From positions 1 through 64,000 of the forward strand of contig NZ_JABVBB010000034.1 in the NCBI RefSeq assembly GCF_013346665.1: a stretch of 64,000 bases of DNA, in the 5' to 3' direction. The stretch is from Sulfitobacter maritimus (GTDB lineage Bacteria; Pseudomonadota; Alphaproteobacteria; Rhodobacterales; Rhodobacteraceae). Made by a program: the position numbers and the translations under genes. The notes under the pieces are model-generated. The model was given only the letters and a program-made list of their open reading frames with translations. It was not told the origin of the DNA and made no database searches. Shown piece by piece: positions 54,826 to 64,000 of the stretch (position 1 is the first letter of the stretch; each line of letters starts with the position of its first letter).

Positions 54826-56898
54826 CTAGCTAAACCCATGCCACCCGTCATCAGGAGCAAAGCGCGGGCCATGCGCTTCGGCCAATTCGCGCAGGCGTTC
54901 TGTCACGGCTTTCGTGCCGCGCGTGCGGGTATAATGCAGCGGCCCACCTCGGAAAGGCGCCCATCCGGTGGCAAAGATCATCGCCGCGTCAATCGCATCT
55001 GCGTCAACGGCAACATCTTGGCGCAACACCTCAACCGCCGCGTTTAACATTGGCAAGATCAACCGATCGGTGAGGTCAGGCGCAGCGCGCCCGTCAGTTT
55101 GCACCTGTGGGGTGCCTTCGGACCAATCATAGAACCCGCGCCCCGTCTTGCGCCCCAGATTGCCAGCCGCGACTTTTTCCCGCAGATCATTGGAAATTGC
55201 TGGCATCGGTGCCTCAAGCCTCTCATGCAGGCTTTCGGCGACCTTCAAACCTACGTCCAAGCCCACCTGATCCGCCAGCGCCACCGGTCCCATCGGCATT
55301 CCAAAGCGCAAGGCCGCGCTGTCGATCACCTCTTTCGGAACGCCTTCGTCCATCAGCATCATCGCCTCCAGCATATAAGGGGTGAGGATGCGGTTCACGA
55401 CAAAGCCAGGGTAGTCACTGAGCATCACTGGAAGCTTGCCGATGGCGCCACAGAAAGCCGCAAGACGTGTGAGCGTATCGCTGTTGGTGCCTCTGCTGCG
55501 GATGACTTCAACAAGATCGATCCGCGCAACCGGGTTGAAAAAATGCAGACCCGCGAATTGGGATGGGTTCGGCGCGGCTTTGGCGAGCCTGTCCAACGCA
55601 AGGCTCGATGTATTGATCGCCAAAATCGCGTCAGGCTTCATCCGTCCGCCCAGATCAGCGTAAATCTTTTCCTTCACCTCAACCTGCTCCGATGCCGCTT
55701 CGATCACCAGATCAGCACGTGCAATGCCATAGCCGCGCGGATCGGGCATCAGACGGTCCAGCACATCGCGGGTTTCGGCAGGGCTAAGGTGTTTGTCGTG
55801 ACAGATCCTTTCGGCCTGTTTCACCGCGCGTCCCAACGTATCCATCGCCAAATCACTGAGCGTTACCGTCTTGCCCTTGATCGCTGCCACTGCCGCGATG
55901 TCGGCACCCATCGCCCCGGCGCCGATCACATGGACATGCTCGACCCCATCCTCGCCGCGTGCAGTGTCTTTTAGCTTTTGCCGAAGGGAAAACACCCGCC
56001 GCAGGTTTTTTGAACTTGGTGTTTTCAGCAGATTAGCGAAAGAGGTGATCTCTCCGCGCTGCATCGTGTCATGGTCGTTGCCATGTTCCTCCCACAATTC
56101 AATAAGGGCATGAGGGGCGGGGTAATGTTCTGCTGGTGCTTTCTCCTCGGTCCGGCTGCGCATTTGGCGCGCCATCATGGTGCGGGCCTGCTCAAAGCCA
56201 AGGGCGCGGGCCTTTAATCCCGGTTCGTGACGTTCAATGCCGTTTTCAATCAAGGCATGAACTGCTGCTGCGACGTGACGCTCCTCAACCACCTCACCAA
56301 CAATGCCCAGCGAAAGCGCACGGTCGGTATGCGCGGTCTTGCCGGTTAGCATCATCGTCATTGCTTCAGTTGGGTCGATCAAGGCAGGCAGGCGAAAGGT
56401 GCCGCCTAATCCGGGGTGCAGGCCCAGCTTCACCTCCGGAAAGCCGAAGGACGCGCCGGGAACGGCGATCCGAGCATCGCAGGCCAGTGCCAGTTCAAAC
56501 CCTGCACCGAGCGCAGCGCCATGGACCACGCAGACCGTCGGACAGGCCAGCTTTTCCAACCGGTCCAATACCGCGTGGCCCTGCGCCAATAATTCAGCGG
56601 CCCCTTCGTCGCTCATCCGGTCAAAGGAGGTGATATCGGCCCCCGCTGCGAAGCCGCCGCTCTTGGCAGAGCGCAGGACAACCGCGCGGGGTAGGTTTGC
56701 TTCGGCAGCCGCCATATGGGTTTCCAACTCGCGCAACACATCGCCGGTGATCGTATTGATGCTGCTGTCGACCTTATCAAGCGCCAGCCAAAGAACCCCC
56801 GTTGCATCTCGGCCTACGCGCCAGTTTCCTTCTCGCCCGGCCAAGGGGCCAAGTTCGAGCTTGGTTTCGCCCAAATGTTTCAGCACATGTCCGGTCAT
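54826..56898 (-). CDS. fadJ: Beta-oxidation multifunctional protein (enoyl-CoA hydratase / 3-hydroxyacyl-CoA dehydrogenase)
   Basis: The 690-residue protein combines an N-terminal enoyl-CoA hydratase domain (Glu135 in GAGFELALA and Glu155 in FPEVKLGLHPGLGG) with a 3-hydroxyacyl-CoA dehydrogenase domain. The second domain has the NAD site GAGAMG (326-331), FFNPV with the preceding catalytic His, and KKPVV-like NRIL, and ends in two dehydrogenase C domains. It does hydration and oxidation in fatty acid breakdown. It overlaps the thiolase gene by ATGA. FadB versus FadJ naming is by context; the partner thiolase has FadI-like layout. Confidence 0.93.
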   Translation of the reverse strand: MTGHVLKHLGETKLELGPLAGREGNWRVGRDATGVLWLALDKVDSSINTITGDVLRELETHMAAAEANLPRAVVLRSAKSGGFAAGADITSFDRMSDEGAAELLAQGHAVLDRLEKLACPTVCVVHGAALGAGFELALACDARIAVPGASFGFPEVKLGLHPGLGGTFRLPALIDPTEAMTMMLTGKTAHTDRALSLGIVGEVVEERHVAAAVHALIENGIERHEPGLKARALGFEQARTMMARQMRSRTEEKAPAEHYPAPHALIELWEEHGNDHDTMQRGEITSFANLLKTPSSKNLRRVFSLRQKLKDTARGEDGVEHVHVIGAGAMGADIAAVAAIKGKTVTLSDLAMDTLGRAVKQAERICHDKHLSPAETRDVLDRLMPDPRGYGIARADLVIEAASEQVEVKEKIYADLGGRMKPDAILAINTSSLALDRLAKAAPNPSQFAGLHFFNPVARIDLVEVIRSRGTNSDTLTRLAAFCGAIGKLPVMLSDYPGFVVNRILTPYMLEAMMLMDEGVPKEVIDSAALRFGMPMGPVALADQVGLDVGLKVAESLHERLEAPMPAISNDLREKVAAGNLGRKTGRGFYDWSEGTPQVQTDGRAAPDLTDRLILPMLNAAVEVLRQDVAVDADAIDAAMIFATGWAPFRGGPLHYTRTRGTKAVTERLRELAEAHGPRFAPDDGWHGFS

Positions 56899-58190
56899 TC
56901 TACGGCCTCCAACAACATCGCCCCGCCAAGGCCGCCGCCAATACATTCCGTGGCGATGCCACGTTTGGCGCCACGTTGTTTCATTGCGTTTGCCAAGTGC
57001 AAAACGATCCGGTTGCCGCTGGTACCTACCGGATGGCCGAGCGAAATCGCCCCACCGTCGACATTCAGGCGGTCGCGATCAATCCGGCCAAAGGCCGCGT
57101 CATAGCCCAGAACCTCACGACAGAATTCCGCGTCATTCCACGCGGCGATGCAGGACAACACCTGCGCGGCGAAAGCCTCGTTCAACTCCCACAGATCAAT
57201 GTCCTCCGGGCCAAACCCATGCCGCTGTGCAATAGGTGTGGCTGACAGGACCGGCCCCAGTCCCATAATCTCGGGATCTAGGGCGGCCCATTCGCTATCG
57301 GTGATTTCCGCCAACGGCGTTAGCCCATGCGCATCAACCGCGCGTTCGGAGGCCACGATGACCCAGCTGGCACCGTCGGTGATCTGGCTTGAGTTGCCCG
57401 CCGTAACCTTGCCATGCGGCTTTTCGAACACCGGTTTTAGTTTGGCGAGGCTTTGCATGTCGCTGTCAGGACGGACCCCATCATCGTGATCATAGACCGT
57501 CCCATCGCGGGCGAAGGCGGGCATCACCTCATCGGTCAGACGACCCTCCTTCTGCGCTGCGGCCAGGCGGTGATGGCTCTCCATCGCATAGGCATCGGCA
57601 CTTTCGCGGTCGATGCCGAAACGATGCGCCAGTACTTCGGCGGTTTGGCCCATGTTCAATTCGGTGATTGGATCGGTCAGCCCGCGCTCCAGCCCGATGA
57701 CCGGCTTGAAAAACTCAGGGCGCAGCCCCCCCATCGCACGCAGCATTTCCAGCGGGCTCTTCGACGCATTTACACGCCCGAACCACTCCACTGCTGATTG
57801 ACGCAGAACCAAAGGCGCGTGGCTGAGCGCTTCGGCACCACCGGCGAGGATCATCTGGTGGCTGCCATCGCGAATGTAGCGGTAGGCGGTGTCGATGCTT
57901 TGCATCCCGGAGCCACAATTGATCTGCATCGTAAAGGCGACCATCTGCGCGCCCAGACCCAACCGCAATGCCGCCACCCGGGCGGGGTTCATCTCGTCCG
58001 CGATCACGTTCACACATCCAAGGATCACGAGATCAAAGGCTGTGCGGTCAAACGGCTGGCGCGAGAGCAGCGGTCGACCGGCTTGCACCGCAAGGTCAAC
58101 CGGCGTGAAAGGGCCGGGGCCTTGGCGGGCTTTCAAGAACGGCGTACGCGCACCATCCACAAGAAAGACGCGCTGTTTGAAATGGGTCAT
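56895..58190 (-). CDS. fadI: Acetyl-CoA C-acyltransferase (thiolase)
   Basis: Thiolase cleaves 3-ketoacyl-CoA to acetyl-CoA and a shortened acyl-CoA. The 431-residue product has the nucleophile Cys92 (INCGSGMQS), His386 (GHPVGTSG) and Cys416 (ECIGGGLGGA). The length and inserted loop resemble FadI rather than FadA. It is in the middle of the fadE-fadI-fadJ operon, coupled by ATGA on both sides. Confidence 0.93.
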   Translation of the reverse strand: MTHFKQRVFLVDGARTPFLKARQGPGPFTPVDLAVQAGRPLLSRQPFDRTAFDLVILGCVNVIADEMNPARVAALRLGLGAQMVAFTMQINCGSGMQSIDTAYRYIRDGSHQMILAGGAEALSHAPLVLRQSAVEWFGRVNASKSPLEMLRAMGGLRPEFFKPVIGLERGLTDPITELNMGQTAEVLAHRFGIDRESADAYAMESHHRLAAAQKEGRLTDEVMPAFARDGTVYDHDDGVRPDSDMQSLAKLKPVFEKPHGKVTAGNSSQITDGASWVIVASERAVDAHGLTPLAEITDSEWAALDPEIMGLGPVLSATPIAQRHGFGPEDIDLWELNEAFAAQVLSCIAAWNDAEFCREVLGYDAAFGRIDRDRLNVDGGAISLGHPVGTSGNRIVLHLANAMKQRGAKRGIATECIGGGLGGAMLLEAVE

Positions 58191-60454
58191 TCGGCGGCCT
58201 TTCGTGGGTGAGAGGGGTGGTCTGGGTCGTCTTTCGGCGGAGCGAGATCCGGGAAATGCTCAGCCAGTGCTTCGGGGGTGTAATCATCGACTGCGATCAC
58301 CTTGGCGACGAGGTCGTTCATCTCAGTTATCTCGGCCATTTCTGCATCGCTCAGGATGCCGGTTTGGAGCGCCATATCCGGCGTTTTCTTTGCGTCGCGC
58401 AGGCGTTTCATCACTGGCTCCATGGCCACGACCTTGGCGTAGCAACGGTTGAGCAGATCAATGCCGTCCCCCTCGCGCCCTTCGAACAGCCGCCCCGTAA
58501 TCCGCGCACGGGTCGCGGAGGGCGCATAAATCAACCCACTACATTCAGCGGTCAACTTATCGTCCGGCCCTCGGCGGCCCCGCCCCGGCAGTGTCAGCAC
58601 GCGGAGCACCCAAGCGGCCCAACGGGCAGGCAGGTTGGCGATCACTTCATCAAGAGCGGTCTGAATGCGCGAGAAGGCAGTCTCGGCAGCGAATTGCAGC
58701 AGCGGAAGGTCCGTTTGCTGTCGGCCTTCATCGTCCCAACGCTTCAGCGCGGCTGAGAGGATATACATCTCTGACAGAATGTCGCCCATCCGACCCGAGA
58801 TCATTTCCTCGCGCTTCAAAGCGCCGCCCAACGTGAGAAATAGGAAATCCGCCGTTAGCGCATAGGCCGCAGACCAACGGGACAATTCGCGGTAAATCGG
58901 GGTCGCAGCGCCTGCGTCAGGGGCGGGGGCAAAGCGTCCGCCGGTGAGCGCACGGCCCCAAGCGCGGAACAGGGTTTTGGTGGTATGGCCCACATGCGCC
59001 CAAAGGGATTTGTCAAACGCCGCAAGCGCCTCGGCCTCATCCTCTTTTTGCAAGGCGAGCATATTGTCGAGCATGTGAGGATGCGCACGGATGGAGCCCT
59101 GACCAAAGATGATAAGGCTGCGAGTGACGATATTCGCCCCTTCGACGGTAATGCCTATTGGCACAGCGCGGTAAAGCGGGAGCAGGTAGTTCAGCGGCCC
59201 GTCGATCACCGCTTTGCCCGAATGCACATCCATTGCATCGTTCAAGGCTTCGCGCATTTTAAAGGTCGCGTGGGCTTTCATGATGGCCGAGATCACTGAT
59301 AGCGCACGTCCTTCATCCAGCCCCGCACAGGTCAGATGTCGGGCGGCGTCCATTGCATAGGCGTCCGCCGCAAGCCGCCCCATCCGGGCCTGCACACCGC
59401 CAAACTTGCCAATCGGCAGGTTAAACTGTTGACGGATACGCGCGTAAGCTCCGGTGGTATGAGCCGAGAATGCGATGGCCGCACAGCCCATGGAGGGCAG
59501 CGAAATACCGCGCCCTGCCGCCAGCGCAGACATCAGCATCATCCAACCTTTGCCCGCATAGTCAGCCCCGCCAATGATGTGATCAAGCGGGATAAAGACG
59601 TCCTTCCCGGTTGTTGGCCCGTTCATAAACATGGTGGATGAGGGCAGGTGACGCCGCCCGGTTTCAACCCCCGGTAGGTCAGTTGGCACCAACGCGCAGG
59701 TAATGCCGATGTCGGGAATCTCACCGAGCAACCCATCCGGATCGCGCAGTTGAAACGCCAGCCCCAACACCGTGCAAACCGGCGCAAGGGTGATGTAGCG
59801 TTTGGCCCAGTTCAGGCGGATGCCCAGCACCTCTTCGCCCTGCCACATGCCTTTTTCGACGATGCCTTCGTCGACCATCGCTGAGGCGTCAGAGCCAGCC
59901 TCGGCACTGGTGAGCCCAAAAGCAGGCAACTCGCGCCCATCGGCGAGGCGCGGCAGCCAGTGATCCTTTTGCGCGTCGGTGCCAAACTGATGCAGCAATT
60001 CGCCGGGGCCGAGGGAGTTTGGCACCATCACCGTCACCGCTGCGGCGACGGAGCGGGTCGAGATATAGCGCACCACTTCGGAATGGGCGAAGGCCGAGAA
60101 ACCCAAGCCGCTATGGGATCTTGGGATGATCATGCCAAAGAACTTATGGTCGCGCAGAAAGTCCCAAGCCTCAGCCGGCAAATCAGCGGTTTCGTGGTTG
60201 ATCTTCCAATCATCGATCATGGCGCAGAACTCTTGCACCGGATCGTCAAAGAATGCCTGCTCTTCCGCCGTCAACCGGGGGGCCTTAACCGCCTGCAACT
60301 TTGACCAATCAGGATTGCCAGAGAACAACTCGGCCTCCCACCACACTTCCCCTGCGGTAAGCGCCTCGCTTTCGGTTTCCGACAGGGCAGGCAAGGCTTT
60401 CTTGGCCCAGTGGAAAATCGGTTTGGTCAGAAAGTCGGCGCGTAGGTTTGTCAT
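58187..60454 (-). CDS. fadE: Acyl-CoA dehydrogenase, FadE type
   Basis: This enzyme makes the first double bond of fatty acyl-CoA during beta-oxidation. From the ATG at 60454 the product is 755 residues (E. coli FadE is 814). It has GLTSAEAGSDA in the middle domain, VHSGKAVIDGP and the catalytic-site region TVEGANIVTR (Glu438), followed by the long FadE-type C-terminal extension. AAGGGGG precedes the ATG. The open frame continues 111 codons upstream, without similarity, over the divergent FAH promoter. It leads the three-gene operon. Confidence 0.92.
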   Translation of the reverse strand: MTNLRADFLTKPIFHWAKKALPALSETESEALTAGEVWWEAELFSGNPDWSKLQAVKAPRLTAEEQAFFDDPVQEFCAMIDDWKINHETADLPAEAWDFLRDHKFFGMIIPRSHSGLGFSAFAHSEVVRYISTRSVAAAVTVMVPNSLGPGELLHQFGTDAQKDHWLPRLADGRELPAFGLTSAEAGSDASAMVDEGIVEKGMWQGEEVLGIRLNWAKRYITLAPVCTVLGLAFQLRDPDGLLGEIPDIGITCALVPTDLPGVETGRRHLPSSTMFMNGPTTGKDVFIPLDHIIGGADYAGKGWMMLMSALAAGRGISLPSMGCAAIAFSAHTTGAYARIRQQFNLPIGKFGGVQARMGRLAADAYAMDAARHLTCAGLDEGRALSVISAIMKAHATFKMREALNDAMDVHSGKAVIDGPLNYLLPLYRAVPIGITVEGANIVTRSLIIFGQGSIRAHPHMLDNMLALQKEDEAEALAAFDKSLWAHVGHTTKTLFRAWGRALTGGRFAPAPDAGAATPIYRELSRWSAAYALTADFLFLTLGGALKREEMISGRMGDILSEMYILSAALKRWDDEGRQQTDLPLLQFAAETAFSRIQTALDEVIANLPARWAAWVLRVLTLPGRGRRGPDDKLTAECSGLIYAPSATRARITGRLFEGREGDGIDLLNRCYAKVVAMEPVMKRLRDAKKTPDMALQTGILSDAEMAEITEMNDLVAKVIAVDDYTPEALAEHFPDLAPPKDDPDHPSHPRKAAE

Positions 60455-60641
60455 AAAAGCCCCCTTACTCAGACCAACGCCACTGCGCGGGAGTGGTTCC
60501 TGCGCTGGAAGGGCAATTCGCCAGAGGGCAGGACGTGCCGCTGTCAGGGCTGTGCGATCTTGCGAAAGCGGAGCATGTGGTGGCGCAGCGCCGCGTGATG
60601 GGTATGGTGCGGAAAAAGGTTTTGGCAAAAGGGAAGTGATA

Positions 60642-61487
60642 ATGAAACTCATGCGATACGGACCGCGCGACGGGGCGAAAACACCGGTGATGCTCGACGC
60701 AGAGGGCCAAGCGCGCGATGTCTCGGGGATCGTGGCGGATTTCACCCCGCAAACCATCCCCTCACTGCCCGAGCTTCTCGGCGGCATTGACCCGCAGAGC
60801 CTGCCTGTTTTTGATACAGCAAATCAGCGTATTGCGGCCCCGATCGGTCAGCCTCGCAACATCTGGTGTGTCGGGCTGAACTATTCCGATCACGCGGCAG
60901 AGGCCGGCATGGCGGTGCCAGACGAGCCGATCTTGTTTAACAAAGCCAGCGGTACCTACTGCGGGCCAAATGATCCGCTTCTCTACTCTGACAAGATGAC
61001 CAAGTTGGATTGGGAGGTCGAACTAGGTGTCGTGATTGGGCGTGCTGCGTTGAATATCGCCCAAGAGGACGCGCTTGCCCATGTGCTGGGCTATTGCGTG
61101 GTCAATGACGTGTCCGAGCGCGCTTGGCAGGCCGAGCGGGGCGGACAGTGGGTCAAGGGCAAGAGCTTTCCGAACTTTTGCCCCACCGGGCCGGTGCTCG
61201 TGTCCGGTGACGCGCTTGGCGATCCGGGTCGTCTTGACCTTTGGACGGAGGTGAATGGCGAGAGACTGCAGGATGGCACAACGGAGAAAATGATCTTTGA
61301 TGTCGCCACCATCGTCTCTTATATGTCGCAATTCACGCGGCTGGAGCCGGGCGATCTGATCTGCACAGGCACCCCGCCGGGCGTTGGTATGGGGTTCAAC
61401 CCACCGCGCTATCTGACCCCGGGGGATCAGGTGCGGATGGGGATTGAAGAGCTCGGCACCCAGCAACAAGAGGTCACGCGGCTTTGA
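60642..61487 (+). CDS. Fumarylacetoacetate hydrolase (FAH) family protein
   Basis: The 281-residue enzyme has the FAH-fold metal site Glu125, Glu127 (DWEVELGVVIG) and Asp156 (VVNDVSER), and GLNYSDHAAEAG near residue 79. It also has LICTGTPPGVGMG in the C-terminal half. Such proteins cleave or hydrate 2,4-dioxo or 2-oxo acids (for example ureidoglycolate lyase, HpaG-like or 2,4-diketo-3-deoxy sugar acid hydrolases). The specific substrate cannot be set. AAAAGGGAAG precedes the ATG. It is divergent from fadE across about 187 bp. Confidence 0.88.
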   Translation: MKLMRYGPRDGAKTPVMLDAEGQARDVSGIVADFTPQTIPSLPELLGGIDPQSLPVFDTANQRIAAPIGQPRNIWCVGLNYSDHAAEAGMAVPDEPILFNKASGTYCGPNDPLLYSDKMTKLDWEVELGVVIGRAALNIAQEDALAHVLGYCVVNDVSERAWQAERGGQWVKGKSFPNFCPTGPVLVSGDALGDPGRLDLWTEVNGERLQDGTTEKMIFDVATIVSYMSQFTRLEPGDLICTGTPPGVGMGFNPPRYLTPGDQVRMGIEELGTQQQEVTRL

Positions 61488-61512
61488 ACAGGCGGTGAGC
61501 CTGTCTGTCCTG

Positions 61513-63603
61513 TCAGGCAGGCTCGGTGACCTTGGCGGGGGCTGTTTTAACTGCATGCGCCGGATGCATCGGTAGCGTCAGAAGAAAGCTGCTGCCTTTG
61601 CCCAGAATACTGGTGGCAACCAGATTGCCGCCGTGGGCGATGGCGATATCGCGTGAAATGGCAAGCCCAAGGCCGGTTCCCCCAAAGCGTCGTGTCGCGG
61701 TTGAGTCGACCTGATGAAACGGCTCGAAGACGCGCTCCAGTTCTTCTTCGGGAATGCCGATGCCATTGTCGGTGACACGGAACTCAACCACCTCGCCACG
61801 CACCCGGCTGACCAGCGAAATCTCCCCTTGATCAGAGAATTTGATCGCGTTGCTCAGCAGATTGATCAAGATCTGCTGGATACGCTTACCATCCGCAAGA
61901 AGCGTGCCTTTGGTCGAAGCAACGTGCAGCTTCAGCCCTTTGTCCTCGATCATCGGGCGCAGTTGTTCGGCGCTCGGCGTAACGATGTCGTCAATTTTAA
62001 CAGGAGCCATATCGATAGAGAGGCTGCCTGCGTCGATCTTGGCAAAGTCCAGCACTTCATTGATCAGGGTCAACAGATGGTTGCCAGAACGCTCAACGGT
62101 CTGCATGGTCTCGCCCAGCTTGGCGAATACCGCATCCAACTTTGGCGCAAGGGCGGCGTTGGTCTGGGGATCGGAATGGACCGCGTCCTGTAGATCGCGG
62201 GCGACCTTTGCGCGGTCGAAATGCCTGGCCAGCCGCACATGCCCAAGGATCACGGTAAGCGGCGTGCGCAACTCATGGCTCAGCACGCCCATGAAGTCGG
62301 TCTTGGCCTTGTTCGCGTCCTCCGCCGCCATCAATGCTCTTTTGATATCCGTCACGTCGATCCGCAGGCCGACCACGCTGCCGTCTTCCATGCGGCGGTC
62401 TGAAGTTCGGATAATGCGCCCATCAGACATCCGCTGTTCGGTCTCAAAAGCGCCCTGTTCGCGCTTTTCCAGCCAGATGCGTATCCATTCTTCCTCCTTG
62501 CCGACAGCATCCGGCACCAGCCCGCGCCGAATGCTGTCTCGGGCGATGCGTTCATAGGTCGAGCCCGGTTTGATGACGTCTCTGTAGCCGTGGATCTCGC
62601 GGTATTTCTCGTTGCACAGCACCAAGGTGCCGCTGGGGTCGAACATCACAAAGCCGTGGTCCAGCGCTTCGATCCCTGTGCGCAGGCGCTCTTCGGCCAG
62701 ATGGCGGGTTTCGCTCAACCGCATGACATAGGACGCAAAGGTCATTGCGGCGGCGGCTACGAGCAAACGCAGCAACCAGTTCCAATAAAAATCAGGCCGG
62801 TGGTCGGGCCAACCGCCCTTTGTGGTGGCCGCGAGTTCCCACAGGCCAAAGGCAAAGTTGAAATCAAGCTTGATCGGATCAGCCAACGCGATGTCGGGTG
62901 CGCCGACGATCACCTGCTCGACATTGCCCGCGGTGTCCAACTCACGGATCACCACATCATAGGTCTGCAAGGTCTCTGAAATTTCTAACTGTTCGACGAA
63001 ACGGTCATAGTCGATCACCATCGACAGCAGCCCCCAGGGGCGAGGAGAGGTCATCGACCCATCTGCCTGCGCGTAAAACACTGGCTGGCGCAGGATCATG
63101 CCGCGGCCACCTTGCACAAGGTCCACCGGCCCGGTGATCAGGCCGCTGCCGCTGTTCATGGCCTGCTGCACCTTGGGCAGTTGCGCGGGATTTTCACGGT
63201 AATCGAGCCCCAGCACTGACTTGTTGCTTTCCAGTGGGTGAACGATGTTCACCACAAGATCACGCGCGGCAGCGAGGTTGAGCACTTCGGGGTTGCGGGC
63301 AGAAAACTCGGCGGCGCGGGCCGAGAACTCAGTCTGAGAAATATCCGGGTTCTCGCTGATGATCGTTGTCAATTCGTGCAGCTTGAGGATTTGATCGAAA
63401 ATTTGCGTTCGAATACGCTCGCGCACTTCGATAAGTTCGCGGGCGGCGTCAAGCTTCAGGTCCTGCACATAGGCTTGGTAAGAAAGCGTTTCGATCCGGT
63501 GGCCAAAGCCCAATATCACGCCGCCCAGAACCAACAGCACGATCACACGTCTCACGCTCCGCGACAGCACGGCTGTCATCCCTGTCTTCTCTGCCTTAGC
63601 CAC
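61513..63603 (-). CDS. CHASE-PAS sensor histidine kinase
   Basis: From the GTG at 63603 the product is 696 residues. An N-terminal membrane helix (about 18-36) and a periplasmic CHASE domain (about 48-250) are followed by a second membrane helix (about 277-295). A PAS domain comes next (about 308-423, DHGFVMFDPSGTLVLCNEKYREIHG), then HisKA LSHELRTPLTVIL (His443), and HATPase with NLLSNAIKFS, DNGIGIPEEELERVFEPFHQ and GTGLGLAI. There is no receiver domain. The GTG is favoured over TTG (63639) and ATG (63579) because GAGGG lies six bases before it. No cognate regulator is adjacent. Confidence 0.9.
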   Translation of the reverse strand: MAKAEKTGMTAVLSRSVRRVIVLLVLGGVILGFGHRIETLSYQAYVQDLKLDAARELIEVRERIRTQIFDQILKLHELTTIISENPDISQTEFSARAAEFSARNPEVLNLAAARDLVVNIVHPLESNKSVLGLDYRENPAQLPKVQQAMNSGSGLITGPVDLVQGGRGMILRQPVFYAQADGSMTSPRPWGLLSMVIDYDRFVEQLEISETLQTYDVVIRELDTAGNVEQVIVGAPDIALADPIKLDFNFAFGLWELAATTKGGWPDHRPDFYWNWLLRLLVAAAAMTFASYVMRLSETRHLAEERLRTGIEALDHGFVMFDPSGTLVLCNEKYREIHGYRDVIKPGSTYERIARDSIRRGLVPDAVGKEEEWIRIWLEKREQGAFETEQRMSDGRIIRTSDRRMEDGSVVGLRIDVTDIKRALMAAEDANKAKTDFMGVLSHELRTPLTVILGHVRLARHFDRAKVARDLQDAVHSDPQTNAALAPKLDAVFAKLGETMQTVERSGNHLLTLINEVLDFAKIDAGSLSIDMAPVKIDDIVTPSAEQLRPMIEDKGLKLHVASTKGTLLADGKRIQQILINLLSNAIKFSDQGEISLVSRVRGEVVEFRVTDNGIGIPEEELERVFEPFHQVDSTATRRFGGTGLGLAISRDIAIAHGGNLVATSILGKGSSFLLTLPMHPAHAVKTAPAKVTEPA

Positions 63604-63741
63604 TCCAAACCCTCTTCGCCCGCGCCCGGTTTTGCTCAAACGGCGTGGGCGTCGTTACCGCGAAGAGTGCATCTGCCCGGCGGTGACGCAAGAGGAAACG
63701 CAGGTAGGACGAAAAATGCCTTGGTGACGGCGTCAAATATA

Positions 63742-63780
63742 TCAAAAATAGCCCCAAACCGCCTTAGTGTAGGGGCTATT
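63742..63780 (-). terminator. Terminator for the alpha/beta hydrolase gene
   Basis: On the minus strand AATAGCCCC and GGGGCTATT form a 9-bp stem around a 16-nt loop and are followed by TTTTTGAT. It overlaps the stop codon of the hydrolase gene and separates it from the kinase. Confidence 0.82.
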
Positions 63781-64000
63781 GCCGCAATTCAGTCAGGATT
63801 TCGCGCAGTAGGCGGATGTCTTCGGGGTTCGAAAGGTTGGGGGCATGGCCGCAGTCGGCAAACTCGGTAATCCGAGGGCGTGGCCCGCTGGCCTGCATAC
63901 GCGCGGCGGCATCGGGCAGTAACAGATCTGACAGGGTGCCGCGCAGCACATGGGTCGGCGCCGTGATGCGTGCCCAGTGATCCCATGTCGAAAGCTCATG
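63776..64000 (-). CDS. Alpha/beta hydrolase, C-terminal part (cut by window edge)
   Basis: The minus-strand frame open to the window end reads 74 residues, ending LLREILTELRQ. It includes ITAPTHVLRGTLSDLLLPD, the usual strand before the catalytic acid, and FADCGHAPNLSNPED, where the histidine of the catalytic triad is expected. The N-terminal part with the nucleophile elbow lies beyond the window. Substrate unknown. Confidence 0.8.
   Translation of the reverse strand, partial: HELSTWDHWARITAPTHVLRGTLSDLLLPDAAARMQASGPRPRITEFADCGHAPNLSNPEDIRLLREILTELRQ

Overview
The window is chromosomal DNA of a GC-rich alphaproteobacterium. Protein sequences, gene order and several accessory families (Aap general amino-acid ABC transporter, ATP12-family chaperone, CbiZ, exported PRC-barrel repeat protein) point to Rhodobacteraceae, most likely the Roseobacter group. 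No phage, transposon, plasmid or CRISPR signature was seen.

Region 1 (1-22.8 kb) is the translation super-cluster: tuf, then rpsJ-rplC-rplD-rplW | rplB-rpsS-rplV-rpsC-rplP | rpmC-rpsQ-rplN-rplX-rplE-rpsN-rpsH-rplF-rplR-rpsE-rpmD | rplO-secY-adk | rpsM-rpsK-rpoA-rplQ. The usually contiguous S10/spc order is broken where marked. The breaks hold a 0.7-kb region with five degenerate 75-81 bp tandem repeats (tuf/rpsJ), a 3.9-kb insert (DUF1801 protein, fatty-acid desaturase, exported PRC-barrel repeat protein, cold-shock protein) and a 2.1-kb insert (membrane-anchored NYN RNase, small basic protein, putative 2OG-Fe(II) oxygenase). A 0.44-kb gap separates rpmD from rplO. Terminator-like hairpins close the 5' side of the breaks, and a sigma70-like -35/-10 pair with a 17-bp spacer can be read upstream of each restart (rpsJ, rplB, rpmC, rplO), so the cluster probably runs as several transcription units.

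Region 2 (22.9-33.2 kb, plus strand) holds an HtrA/DegP-type protease and a tightly overlapping chain rarA-crcB-rluC-HAD phosphatase-atp12. The four-gene Aap amino-acid ABC transporter (aapJQMP) follows.

Region 3 (33.2-41.5 kb, minus strand) reads rpmH-rnpA-yidD-ttcA-EAL protein-yidC-MOSC protein-engB-argB-sixA. This is the conserved ribosome/RNase P/membrane-insertase neighbourhood with ttcA and a cyclic-di-GMP-type EAL gene inserted before yidC.

Region 4 (41.8-47.4 kb) holds a TVP38-family membrane protein overlapping a flavin disulfide oxidoreductase, an orphan histidine kinase, tRNA-Arg(ACG), a HutC-type GntR regulator and HtpX.

Region 5 (47.5-53 kb, minus strand) is a vitamin B12 uptake and salvage operon, btuB-btuF-btuC-btuD-cbiZ. 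A clear cobalamin riboswitch precedes btuB, with a candidate promoter just upstream of the aptamer.

Region 6 (53-64 kb) holds a GAF-PAS histidine kinase, a beta-oxidation operon (fadE-like, fadI, fadJ), a divergent FAH-family enzyme, a CHASE-PAS histidine kinase and the 3' end of an alpha/beta hydrolase cut by the window edge.

I found no clearly unprecedented system. The best leads are the tandem-repeat block before rpsJ, the accessory genes embedded in the ribosomal protein cluster, the decapeptide-repeat PRC protein, and the tandem palindromes after rpoA.
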